Shown here piece by piece: positions 1 through 11,000 of a stretch of 64,000 nt of DNA; positions within the stretch are counted from its first letter, which is position 1, and each line of letters opens with the position of its first letter. Made by a program: the position numbers and the translations under genes. The notes under the pieces are model-generated. The model had not been told where the DNA came from. It did no database searches and was given only the letters and a program-made list of their open reading frames with translations. Source of the DNA: Pagrus major. Its lineage: Eukaryota > Chordata > Actinopteri > Spariformes > Sparidae. Location: assembly GCF_040436345.1 (NCBI RefSeq), contig NC_133230.1, positions 5,849,297-5,913,296 on the forward strand, written 5' to 3'.

Positions 1-122
1 GTGACCATGATGGACGTCAGCTGTTGTTTTTGTTACATGATGAGGTGTTGATGAAATGTTTCAGATGCATCAGGCACATGAAAGATGTACAACCTGTGTG
101 TCAAATTGTTAAGTCATCTTTC

Positions 123-213
123 TTTATTTAATAATAAAGGGAGATATATAAATGAGCTTTCAGCACTCAAGTCCAGTTATAGACCTCATCTGACCTTCGT
201 TTTCTTATTTATT
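123..213 (-). terminator. Candidate poly(A) signals of tatdn3
   Basis: Read on the minus strand, AATAAA hexamers occur at 208-213 and 123-128, about 100 and 190 bases past the tatdn3 stop codon. This is a usual distance for a short 3' UTR. Which one is used cannot be told from sequence alone. Confidence 0.5.
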
Positions 214-315
214 TACACTTCAGGGCATCTTGGTTCAATCAGACATTCACATGAAGTTACATGGACATATAATTCAAAATATTCTAGACTGATGATGTAA
301 ACGGTGAAGGCTTTG

Positions 316-3300
316 TCAGGGTCTGATGGCAGATTTTAGCTTCGGGAAGAGTCTGAGGGCGTTCTGTGTCGTCACCTCCATCACCGTCTGCAGCGACACT
401 CCTTTGATTTTACTGATGTACTCAGCAGAAACACAGATGTTTTTGGGCTCATTTCTCACCTGCATTCAGAAAACAGAAGAAGAAGAAGAACATGAGTGGG
501 TGAATAAGATGTCATTTCATTGTAATATAAGAAATATAAGATATGATTTTAACTGCGTGTGTCACAAAAAGAAACGCCATCAAGATAATGTAAATATTCT
601 CCAAAAATATACAAAAACAAGCAGGTAACAACTCAAATTACTGCTTCAAATCAAAAAGGAATAAAGGGCTATCACAGCCATAAACTGACTCCTGGCAAAA
701 ATCCTCAACACCTCTTTTTTATTCTGTGGGAAAAAAAATACTTTACCTGCTTTTCTGGCCCGAGAGCAGGAGAGTCTGTTTCTAGACAGATGTTCTCTAA
801 CGGCAGCTGTTTCACAAGTTTCTGCTTCTTGGTGGAAAATACACAAAGAAAGCATCATTAATCATTAACATTCAATGTGATAAAGTCAACCAATAAAAAC
901 AAAGTAAACATGTCCGTGATATCTGTAGAGACTGTGTCAGTAGTATAGTGTGTAAACTGTTCATACTCACATATAAAGGGCAAAGATATTCAAACTATTT
1001 GCAACTTTGTCTGTAAAGTCCATGTTTTTGTCTGTTTACACACAAATAACAACATGTATGTGTCTTACTGTTACTGAGGGGGAAATTTAAAACTGGTTGG
1101 GTTGTGATACGGTGTAAATGTAACATGATCAATGTTGTTCTGTACCTGTTCACTCCGTATTATAGATGGTGGGATGGAAAAGAAATATCCAGCCTTCACT
1201 CCCTCCATGGCAACAGAGGGTTTCCCATCAAAAGCATGAAGCAGGGCCTTTTCGACACCTAGTGACGTTACAGAGGTACTGCAGCTAAATATTAAAGTTA
1301 CCAGATATGAACAGGTGCACTGATGAATCAATCTTAGCTGTTTACCTTGCTCTTTCAGGAGGTGGATGGTGGGTCTTCCTGCAGACCGTGAATGTACATT
1401 TCTAGAAATAAAAAAAAAAGTAATATGTTGTAACATAAATATGAATTTCCACTTGATGTTTCTGCAGGCGAGGCCAACTTGATTTGTAAGACAGTGATGC
1501 CAAACACACTCAAATTATAAATCATATAATGCTAAATAAAGGTTTAATATCATCTACATTACTACAGTATGACTCACAGAGGGAGATCCAGCTCTTTGGC
1601 TATCTGGGCCTGACGAATGAGGACCTGCCTTTGGCTGTCTTTGTCAGCGTCACTGTGGACATATCTGGGTGTAAAATCCAAACCAACCTAGAACGACAGG
1701 CACGAAAAGGGTTAACAGTAACATTTTATAATAACCACCATTAAAAAATTGTACATTTATAGTTAATTAAACTTTAGTCAACAGTTATTTCACTGATATC
1801 AAACGATGTTTTTTAAGCAATTGTTAATTGTAAAGTTGTATAAAGATGTTTAATAAATTGTTTATAAAGCATTTCATTGTTTGTTGAAAGTGAAATAACT
1901 ATACTAACTAAAGTTTAATTAACGATAACTGTACCATTTATGTTACTCGATTAAGTCACATCAGAGATATTGAATCATTACCTCCCCAATGGCCACAAGC
2001 TGGTCTTTGTATTTCTCTATTACGGGTAAAGCAGCATCTAGATCCTGCATCGAAAACAGAAAAAAGGTTTTCACTCACTTTCAGATGACCGCTGCAGAAA
2101 TTCACCCAAATTACAAAAAAATATTACATTTTCTCATTTACACCTGGGAAACTTCCAGGTTATGAGAAAGCTGCCTATAAGAGTTCTGCCACAATGAACG
2201 TGATGGCTGAGATTGGATTAATGTTTGAACAATGACATTTTGGAAAAAAAATATGTTTGTTTTTTTTTCCTCAAAATTCTGATTTTTCTTCTCGATATTT
2301 TGACTTTTCCCCTTAAAATTTATATTTTTTCTCTTCAAAATTTCTGATTTATTTTTTTTCCAAAAAATGTCTTTTTTCCCCCCTCAAAATTTAGATTTTT
2401 TTTTTTAAAAAAAACAAACTTTTTTTTCTTTAAAATTTTGTTGGGTTTTTCCCCCCTCAAAATTCTGACCTTTTCCCCGAAAATTATGCCTTTTTCCTTT
2501 TTCAAAATTCAGATTTTTTTCCCCAAAAAAGACTTCTTTCCCTTAAAATTTTGTTGTTTTTTTGCCTTAAAATTTGAACTTCCTTTTTCCCTTAAAATGA
2601 CTTTTCCCCTCAAAATTATGCCTTTTTTCCTCCAAATTTAGTTTTCTTTTTTTTTTTTTTTTTAAAAAAAAGACTTTTTTCCCTTTTTTTGTTGGGTTTT
2701 TTTTCCTTAAAATTTAGATTTTTTTCCCCTCAAATTTCTGACTTTTTTCCTCAAAATTTTGATTTTTTTTCTCGAAATTCAGATTTTTTCCCCTTAAATT
2801 TTATATTTTTTCCCCTCAAAATTTGTGATTTTTTTTTAAAAATTTGACTTTTTTTCCTGTTATACTTACTACTGAGACCTCCTGACCTATAATGAACCCT
2901 GGATGACCTCTCAGGTCAGCTGGTTCTGTATTACTGGCTACACACAGATAAAGCTAAACTGGTGAATGCTTCTCAAGTTGGACCAAACGTACCAACAGAT
3001 TAAAGACTTGAGACAGTGCTAACTACTTTTAAATCCAAGCTAAGGCATCAACCAAAGTCCCCGGTTCACATATGGTACACATACACAGTATGTAGACACA
3101 GTGGAGACTGAAATACCAACATTAAAATGACAAAATGGAGAAAGACAACGTTTTTTTGTGTGTTAATCTTGACACAACTGCTGTAAGCACAGTGAGAAAG
3201 GAGCCTACCTGGACAGAAGCCCCCCTCTGTTGCTCTGGGGACACTTCTTGGACAGGGTGGACTCCGAGGCAGGGAAAAATAAAACCTGGAAACCTGCGGG

Positions 3301-3696
3301 AAAGTGAAAACGTGAGACAAACAGACATGTAAAATTCAAGTTATGTCACTCTAATATAACATTTACCTCCGTGACAGCTCAATGATCTTGTCAAACTCCC
3401 CAGCATGCTCGGCCACGGCTAACAGCGCCAACAACCCAGCCTTGGAAAAATAAATAGCAGAGAAATGAGTTAAATACAGACTATAGTAAACTAATCTGGA
3501 CACTTAGCTGAGGTGGCTCACCTGCTTTGAACTCTCAATCACCTCCTCTATGTCCTGACAACGAAAAGAGGAAAAGTTAAGGCCTGAAAAGACATTTTAA
3601 AGATAAAAACATCCACTTTTATCCTTTAAATCGTGACCATACCTTGTCAAAATCCCCCGAAGAGATATGACAGTGACAGTCAACGTAGCCGTGCAT
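316..3696 (-). CDS. tatdn3: TatD DNase domain-containing protein 3
   Basis: Ten exons on the minus strand join in frame to about 270 residues, against about 274 in human TATDN3: 3643-3696, 3522-3554, 3367-3440, 3209-3293, 1982-2044, 1578-1687, 1346-1401, 1146-1258, 747-827 and 316-459. The product is a putative metal-dependent nuclease of the TatD family (TIM-barrel amidohydrolase superfamily). Visible family motifs are the N-terminal VDCHCH metal site, [28 protein letters not shown], the SIPPSIIRS segment and [11 protein letters not shown], in the expected order. The start is the ATG at 3696, seven residues before the HCH motif, as in the mammalian protein. The gene diverges from fuca2 across a short GC-rich interval. 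Intron 4 (2045-3208) carries a long T-rich tandem tract. The substrate in fish is unknown; the family assignment is firm. Confidence 0.93.
2222..2860. repeat. T-rich degenerate minisatellite in tatdn3 intron 4
   Basis: About 640 bases consist of an imperfect unit of roughly 25-28 bases. Each unit is a run of T, then CCCC or CCCCTC, then AAAATT, then a short link such as CTGA or AGA. About two dozen copies follow one another. On the plus strand it is nearly all T, C and A-runs; on the transcribed (minus-sense) strand it is A- and G-rich. Short open frames here are artefacts of composition. Confidence 0.8.
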
Positions 3697-4029
3697 GTGT
3701 GCGACGCTCAAAACCAAAACATTGGCTACTTCCGCGTAGGAAGGCGGACTGCGCATGCGTAGACGCGAGGAGCGCCAGATGTAAGACGCGGCGTTTCCCG
3801 AGAAAGCGGAGTTCGATTAAATCTGATTGGTTGAACGCCACCTGCGCTCAATGGTGAACGAATCAAACACCCGCAGTGTTTTAAAGACGCTTCCCCTTGT
3901 CCAAGGTGTTGACATATTTCAGCTCTCTTCCTCGTTCCTGTTTTTGTGGTGTTGTCTCTCCCTGTATAATGTGAAAATCAGCCCGTGCTCCGGTTCTGTT
4001 TGTCACACCGGCTGATTTGTCGACTTGAA
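3697..4029. promoter_or_regulatory. Bidirectional promoter of tatdn3 and fuca2
   Basis: Only 333 bases separate the two divergent start codons. The interval is locally rich in CpG around 3730-3800. It holds a palindromic NRF1-type site (GCGCATGCGT, 3751-3760), two inverted CCAAT boxes (ATTGG at 3720-3724 and GATTGG at 3825-3830) and an E2F-like GCGTTTCCCG at 3791-3800. No TATA box is evident. These marks fit a housekeeping-type shared promoter. No clear CLEAR/TFEB element of the GTCACGTGAC kind was seen, although fuca2 is a candidate lysosomal or secreted enzyme. Confidence 0.7.
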
Positions 4030-6765
4030 ATGGGTTCACTAACCTTTTATGTCGTGTTATCGATGCTGTCGATCGGCATCATCAGATGCAAATACGAGCC
4101 AAACTGGGAATCCATCGACTCCAGACCGCTGCCAGACTGGTACGATCAGGCCAAGTTTGGCATCTTCATACACTGGGGTGTCTTCTCTGTTCCCAGCTTC
4201 GGCAGCGAGTGGTTCTGGTGAGTTCTGTTATCCATTTAATAATAATAATAACAGGATTTAAACTTTCAAAGAGTCTGGGTAAAGTTGGGACAGGGAGCAA
4301 GATAGTCCCTGCTGCTGCTCAGGAACCCACAGGCATAGGAAAAGATATAGTGTTGATTTATTGTCTTGATTATTATTTTTTTTTTTCTACAAGCTTAAAC
4401 TTTCACCTTGATCACCTGCTGATGGAAGACCACGTGGTTTGATCTGAAGCTGCTGAATGACTGAACTTTAAAACTATAAATGTGGGTTATTACAGGGTAA
4501 TTTAACACGAGGCTCGATGTCATCAACTCAAACTAGAGGTAGGCAGTTTCTAAAGGATCTGCAGTTGTTGAAATCCTGATGCCTTGCTGCATTTCTGGCT
4601 GTAAAAGCTGCATAAAACTCATAATGTATGAAAAATGTGGGACATTACAAGGTTTGAAGCGAGTTTCTGGTATGAAAGAGTTGATCAGACCTGTTCAACT
4701 GGCCCCTCATCAACCTCATTCTGGCACTTTGCCTGCATCTAAGGACAAAAATACTCTTATTTTGAAGTGTCAGCTCAGGCTGTTTAAGCAGAGGGGATTT
4801 TTGTTCTACTCTTTTGTATAATGATCCTATTTCAGTTGTGAAAAGTAATAAAGAAAAAGTAAAGCATTGGTTGTTTTAAATGTGGTTTTATAGGTCAGAT
4901 GAGATAAAAGTCCGGCCCCATGGCACTTTACGTTTTTCAAATCTGGCCCTTCTAAAAAAATAGGCCTGGAGTGGATAAAAGTTTAAAAGAGCCTGACTAG
5001 TTAAAGAAGGCGGAAAGGGATGAAGTATGCAAAACAAAGTGTATGCTGGGAGATCAATAGCATTGCTTCACTAATGGCTCGGAGCTGCACTGCGCTGCTG
5101 GCTTCACTCGGTATGAAGAAGCAGCTGAAGGAGTGTGAAGACTTGGAAATGTAGGCGCTGCCGGATTTAAAAGCTTATAACTCATAATGCATGAATGATA
5201 CAGGCCATTTTAAAGTCTGAATGGAGTTTAAGTTGATCTATCTTTTGCATCTGTTTGTCTGTTCCAGGTGGTACTGGCAGAAAAATAAACAGAAGCCGTA
5301 TGTTGACTTCATGCAGAAAAATTACCCTCCAGGCTTCACGTATCAAGACTTCGCACCGCAGTTCACTGCTGAGTTCTTTGATGCCAAAGAGTGGACGGAC
5401 ATCTTTGCTTCATCAGGAGCCAAGTACATCGTCCTCACCACCAAACACCATGAAGGTACAGAGCAGGATCAACAGGTCTCTCAGTAATGTACAGGAGACA
5501 GATTTGGAGGTTAAGTGTAATGCAGCTGTGCAGGAGATGTACTGTTTTATCACTATATCTTTCAGGTTTCACACTGTGGGGCTCAAAAAACTCCTGGAAC
5601 TGGAACGCAGTGGATGTTGGACCAAGAAGAGATCTGGTAGATGAAGTGGCGACTGCCCTCCGTGACAACAGTGACCTGCGTTTAGGGCTGTACCACTCTC
5701 TCTTCGAGTGGTTCAACCCGCTCTTTGAACTGGACGCTGCCAACGTCTTCACCACAAACTACTTCCCCACCACTAAAACTCTGCCTGAGCTTTACGAGCT
5801 CATCCTCAAGTACAAACCAGAGGTGCTCTGGTCTGACGGGGACGGAGACGCTCCTGACAAGTACTGGAACAGCACGGGTTTCTTAGCCTGGCTCTATAAC
5901 GACAGGTGATACAGTGAAACTGCATACAGCAAGTGTTTTATTAGATCAGTCACAGCCAGGGTGGTGTTAACCTGTACTCCTTCACAGTCCTGTACGAGAC
6001 ACGGTGGTGACCAATGATCGCTGGGGCTACGGCTCCATCTGCACCCACGGTGGTTATTACACCTGTGATGATCGCTACCAGCCCGGACACCTGCTCAAAC
6101 ACAAATGGGAAAACTGCATGACCATCGACAAAAGGTCCTGGGGTTACAGACGAAACGCTCCTCTCAGTGACTACCTCACCATCGAGCAGCTTGTAGCGGT
6201 GAGAGATGAGTGTCCATGAATTTACCCGTAATCTTACCATTAAAACAAAATCATTATGCATCATTAAGTGGCTTATATGCATCGAGGACTTAGCTTAAAA
6301 ACTATAGTAATGTGTGAATTTATGTTAATTGTCAAACATCAACAATAACCTCTGAAGATATTTCTACCATCCCATATTTGGTGTGTAAAAAATGTAAAAA
6401 GATAAGCTTTGTTATTTGGTATTTTATAAGTAATCTTTGTTGTTTTTTGTTGAGAAAACAAGATTAATAAAAGGACCACTTACTCAGTTGTCCTGGAGCT
6501 GTAATCTAAACCTTATCACATGGTCTTCATCAGCAAATGAAGCTTGCTCACTTGTCATGTGGAAATCTTCTATAATTCAGACGAACTTTAAGGACTTGAT
6601 TAAACATTTAGCTTCACAGTTCAGTCTTTACTGTACTGAAGGAACAGCGCCCTCCAGCTGTGAAGTCTTTTCTGTCAAATGCAGCCCAGCGTCACTTTAC
6701 ATACAGCAGGAAATCAACCTGTAATGATGTATTGATTAACACCAGATACAGAAAGTCTAACTCTG

Positions 6766-6817
<52 letters not shown>

Positions 6818-8063
6818 CAGAACCTGGTGGAGACCGTGTCCTGCGGAGGAAACCTGCTGATGAACATCGGTCCGACACACGATGGAAGGATCGCTCCCAT
6901 CTTCGAGGAGCGTCTGAGGCAGATGGGTCAGTGGCTGAAGGTGAACGGGGAGGCCATCTACAACACGACAGCATGGAGGGCTCAGAACGACACCGTCACT
7001 CCCAACGTCTGGTGGGTTCTCATTTGGGCTCGTGCGTTTGGTTTGCAGTGACCAACACTTTGGATGCATTGTTTTAAAAACGTCTGAATCAGCTGTTAGA
7101 TCATTTTTAAGGAAACTTTTAGTAAATTACATCTTTCCTCTTTTTTGTTTTTGATATTTAGATGCAAAATTCCCTGAATCCTTGTTCAGAATGTGAAGGG
7201 ATCGTGGTTTGTCTTGAAAGTTTCTGACTGTGTCTGATCATCAACAGGTACACTTTCAGACCACAGAGCAAGAGCATCTTTGCCATGTTACTGGCGTGGC
7301 CCAATAATGGATCTTTGATTCTGCATGAACCGGTGGTTACACCCAAACACACTCAGGTAAGACTAGACTGCTGCAGTACAGACGTTTATGGACGTCTCTC
7401 TGCCAAGCTTATTTTTCAACTGCATGAATCTGGTTGTCAATAATATCTATTAGATGTGACAGTTTCCATGCCATGTCATATCAAACAGTTTAAGGGCCAT
7501 AAAGCTCTTCAACTGTCCTCACAATAATTATATTTTAATGCTAGGTTAGCAGCTGCTTAATGCTGAGTAACTCACTGTACCTGTTTGTGCATGTCAGAGA
7601 TATAACTAACACATATTTTCATTATCAATTTATATAATTATTTTATCTCAGTTAAGGTGTAGTTGAGTAAATTAAATGTCAGAAAATAGTCAAAACTGTT
7701 TTCAGTATTTCCCAGAGTCCAAGGTTGAAAAACCAAAAGTATTCACTTTACCCTGGAGGAAAAGAGAACTACCCTCACCCACCCAATAACCGCACTGAAT
7801 CCTGGGAAACAAGTTTGACTTGTTGTCATTTACATTTACATTTACATTTAGGGCATTTGTTACAGAGCAGCATTCTCTCTTCAACATGTCAAACCGGCTC
7901 ATGTGTTGCTTTTGTTCTAAAAAAGGTGGAGCTCCTCGGTCACGGGTCTGTGCAGTGGGAGCCTGCTAAGCCCAGCGGACTGCGGGTTCTCCTGCCCCAG
8001 CTGTCCTTCAGCCAGATGCCATGCCAGTGGGCCTGGACGCTGAAGCTGACAGGTGCCACTTAA
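4030..8063 (+). CDS. fuca2: Plasma-type alpha-L-fucosidase (GH29)
   Basis: Seven exons (4030-4217, 5268-5455, 5566-5905, 5988-6198, 6821-7011, 7248-7356, 7926-8063) give about 454 residues; human FUCA2 has 467. The enzyme hydrolyses alpha-linked L-fucose from glycans. The first 19-20 residues form a hydrophobic signal peptide, so the product is secretory or lysosomal. GH29 hallmarks are present: [13 protein letters not shown] near the N terminus, [13 protein letters not shown], and VLWSDGDG with the expected nucleophile Asp near residue 216. FUCA2-like segments ([38 protein letters not shown]) and linkage to hivep2, as in human 6q24, favour fuca2 over fuca1. The ATG at 4030 was chosen because it gives a clean signal peptide; an in-frame ATG at 3985 would add 15 residues. 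The acceptor of exon 5 lies directly behind a (TG)24 tract. Confidence 0.95.
6767..6814 (+). repeat. (TG)24 microsatellite at the fuca2 exon 5 acceptor
   Basis: An uninterrupted run of 24 TG units ends six bases before fuca2 exon 5 (TTTCAG, then the exon at 6821). It replaces the normal polypyrimidine tract. A good branch-point candidate, CTAAC at 6757-6761, lies just upstream, so the repeat length sets the branch-point to AG distance. Confidence 0.95.
7828..7862. repeat. Short (ACATTT) hexamer repeat in fuca2 intron 6
   Basis: Four to five imperfect ACATTT units lie 60-100 bases before the last fuca2 exon. Similar runs occur at the start of some dispersed fish repeats, but no further element can be made out here. 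Confidence 0.5.
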
Positions 8064-8367
8064 AGAGAAGCCAGATCACATGAAGAGGAACAGAGTGAGC
8101 GGTGGACCGAAGAGAAGGACCGACTGATTTATAAATCACCGGACGCAATTCATGAAATGTTACTGTACTGGCTTTGACTTGCACTGTTAACATGTCCTTT
8201 TTGAAATACTTCTACAGGGACTAATGTGACCTCTGACATATTTTTATCGCAGTTTTTCTGCACTTTTATAATCATTTTTTTGGGCCTACATACTGTAATG
8301 TGATTTCCATGCAGTCTGTAGCACTGATCAATGTGGTGACGTTTGTTTAACTGTGAAGGAATGTTGA

Positions 8368-8378
8368 AATAAAATAAA
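8368..8378 (+). terminator. Poly(A) signals of fuca2
   Basis: Two overlapping AATAAA hexamers at 8368-8373 and 8373-8378 stand about 305 bases after the fuca2 stop codon, the likely end of its 3' UTR. Confidence 0.7.
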
Positions 8379-8399
8379 TGAAGTCTTCAAGTGCCAAAT

Positions 8400-9440
8400 C
8401 ATCATAATTTGCATGTAAAAAAGGAGAATATCCTCAAAAAGTTTCATGTTTTCTCATAATTTTTTCGTCACATTGTGCTGAAAAGTTATGGGGACCGATG
8501 ACCAACCCCCCTCCCTGCGGATCACATCTATTTTCTAATGAATAATAACACTTTTCCCGCATATGTTGACGCTGTTACTTGAAAATAATCCCAACATGAT
8601 TTAATAATAATGTTCTGATATTTTCCAATAAGCAGTTGCTGGTCATTTCTTTAATACATTTCCAGGAAACTGGTGTCTTCTAAGCTAAATTTCTAACAAA
8701 TTCCTGTCCAATGTCTGCAGCTCAGTAGATTGACGGACATGTTTAAACCATTTTATTATTGTTATCCACCATAAATTGCAAAAAATACAACTTCATATCA
8801 AGAATAAAGTGACTAATCTACCACGTTAAAAGTTTCTTTTTATATTTTGAGGCAACAATAGTTTGACAAATACATTTAAAACAGGGAGAAAGTTAATATT
8901 GACAATCATTTAAGAACCTGTGTGTGACAGACATTTTCTGATACTGTAATAATGAAAATATGAGTCATTTATAAACTGCTTACTGGAAAAAAAGTAGTAT
9001 TAAATATTACTTTCAACATTGTGTGCATTACTTCCTTTTCAGTTTTCATAGAGTGCAATATTTTCTTTTATTACTTCTCAGTATCGTCTTTTCTATTTAG
9101 TTTTTTACTATTTTTTTATTGATGTCAGCATTTAATCCTTTTGCACTTCCATTTTATTAGAGTGTTGTGTTTTTGCATTGTTTTCTGATGTTACTGTACT
9201 TTTGAATGCCCTCTGGGATTAATAATGTTCTGTCTTAAATAAAATTGGGGGTAATTTTCATGAAATTCTGATGTAATCATTGTGGCGATTTTAAAGATAT
9301 TTCAAATATGTTACTTTATAATCATCTACGTACCCACCATGACATTTCCTGACATGTAAAGTGAAGTGTTATTGATTTCTGATAACATCACATTGACTCC
9401 TGCGCTCCTGGATTATCTCAGGTGTTTCACCACATTGGCG
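8400..9440. other. AT-rich intergenic DNA between fuca2 and hivep2
   Basis: No exon-like frames were found. The stretch at about 9195-9245 (ending in CCCTCTGGGATTAATAATGT) resembles the 3' tail of a common teleost LINE-type retroposon. A related piece in reverse orientation lies at 13170-13250. Confidence 0.5.
9195..9245 (+). mobile_element. Fragment of a LINE/SINE 3' tail
   Basis: The phrase CCCTCTGGGATTAATAA with an AT-rich end is typical of the 3' tails of abundant fish non-LTR retroposons. Only the tail is present. The family name is not certain. Confidence 0.4.
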
Positions 9441-9870
9441 CCCCCTGCTGGACACACCTGTAACTACACTTCCAGCTGTACAGGACATTTTAAAAAAAGC
9501 ACGCTGACGGCGCAAAACTGCTCTCTACACCCTCTGCTGTGCACAGCGGAGCGGGGGGGACAGCGACATCCCCCCTTTTCATGCACCAGAGAGATGAACC
9601 CGTCTCCATGTGTCACAGTGACCGGTAAGCCCGCTTCACGCCCCGCATATGTGTGCGTTTGTGCTCCTCCACCGCGGCGAGCTGTGCGCCTGTCACCTAA
9701 GATGGTGAGCCCGGTGCAGGGCAGATCTCTGTGTTGTGTCTGCTCTCTGCTGCACGCCTTTAAGGTGGGAGGTCCCTGCTCTGCAAATGTTCCATGACGT
9801 GCAGATGGGGGGTTCGCAAGGGGTTCTTCTCACGTCCGGGCACTTCAGCAGGCTATCCCCGCAGCCTGGA
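9440..9870 (+). promoter_or_regulatory. CpG-rich block, probable hivep2 promoter and first exon
   Basis: This block is much richer in G, C and CpG than its surroundings. It contains a consensus 5' splice site (CCG then GTAAGC) after position 9624. In vertebrates HIVEP2 begins with non-coding exons far upstream of the giant coding exon, and this is the only island-like block between fuca2 and that exon. Assignment to hivep2 is inference from position and orientation of the splice donor. Confidence 0.5.
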
Positions 9871-10636
9871 CCCGCACATGACAGCTGATTCCCCCGAATA
9901 ACAACAACAGAGAGAGGTGTGTGTGTGTGTGGGGGGGGAGGCTGAGCGTATCATCACACAGGTTTAAAAAGGTAATGTTGTCCTGAAGGAAATGCTGATT
10001 CAAGACAGAGCAGTCTACTGGATCAGTACCTTTTCTATTGCAGTTAATGATTATATTCATGATCAATCAATTAACATTTATACATAAAATCTTTTAAAAA
10101 TGGTCAAATTGCCTGTTTTGTGTGAAGATATCTAGTTAAGAAGACCCTTTGTATGAAGGTCCCTGTGATAAACGTTAGATAGGAGGTAATAAGCCCTAAA
10201 AAGAAGCTTATTATCATTAATAAGACAGTAAGTGTTAATAATACTTATTTATGTGTTTGTTTATTTGACAGGAAAGCTTCTTAGCTGTACATACACAACA
10301 TGTATGTTAAGAAAATTAACAAAACAGTCACAAGACAATACATAATCACAATACGACAACACTTCATCAGTAACAACCAGACTGCGTGAGATGAATGTTT
10401 GTAGTTATGCATGATATGTGTAATAGCATCATAAACATGTTTATTGTTGAGACAAAGCGTTGGAAAATGCTTATCGTAATTCCTCAGTCAACAGGTAAAA
10501 ACCCCAAACATATTGAGTAACAAACAAAAAATAACACAAACAAAACAAAACAAACAAACAAAACAAGCAAATATTCACATTTGAGTAACTGGAACTACAA
10601 AAATATTTTTTGGGCATTTCAGCCTACACAATAACT

Positions 10637-11000
10637 TAAAGGGTAACTCCACCAATATAATCTGATAAACTGCCTCCAGTGATGTCACTCAGTGGCTAAA
10701 TTGCATTGTGGGTAATGTAGGCGCCATGTTTTGAACTCTATAACGCCGTTCGACGATCAAAATCAATACAGCAGAGCCAGAGATGTCGCGTTTATCGCGC
10801 CACTCATTCTTCTTTCTTTTCAAAATCTGACGCCTAAAATTACCCACAATGCAACTTAGCCACTGAGTGACATCACTGGAGCAAGTTATCAGATTACATG
10901 CAGCTTCGTTTGTAGCCGCAAAAAGCTTTATTTAACTTTTGTCACACATTTAGTAGTAGTACGCCCCAACACCTGTAAACACAAATTTTAATGACGATTG
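10637..11000. mobile_element. Palindromic MITE-like element
   Basis: Arms of about 75-80 bases at 10656-10735 and 10821-10899 are inverted copies. Both contain CCAGTGATGTCACTCAGTGG and GCATTGTGGGTAAT. The outer right flank to about 11000 reads, in reverse, like the rest of a known-type fish foldback element, while the left arm appears shortened. No coding capacity. Confidence 0.8.

Noticed and set aside
2138-2641. Frames in the T-rich tract
   Set aside because: Pure composition artefacts of a minisatellite (Phe/Lys-rich).
9366-9797. Open frame of 143 codons in the CpG-rich block
   Set aside because: It arises from GC-rich composition, has no family resemblance, and a strong splice donor at 9624 interrupts it.
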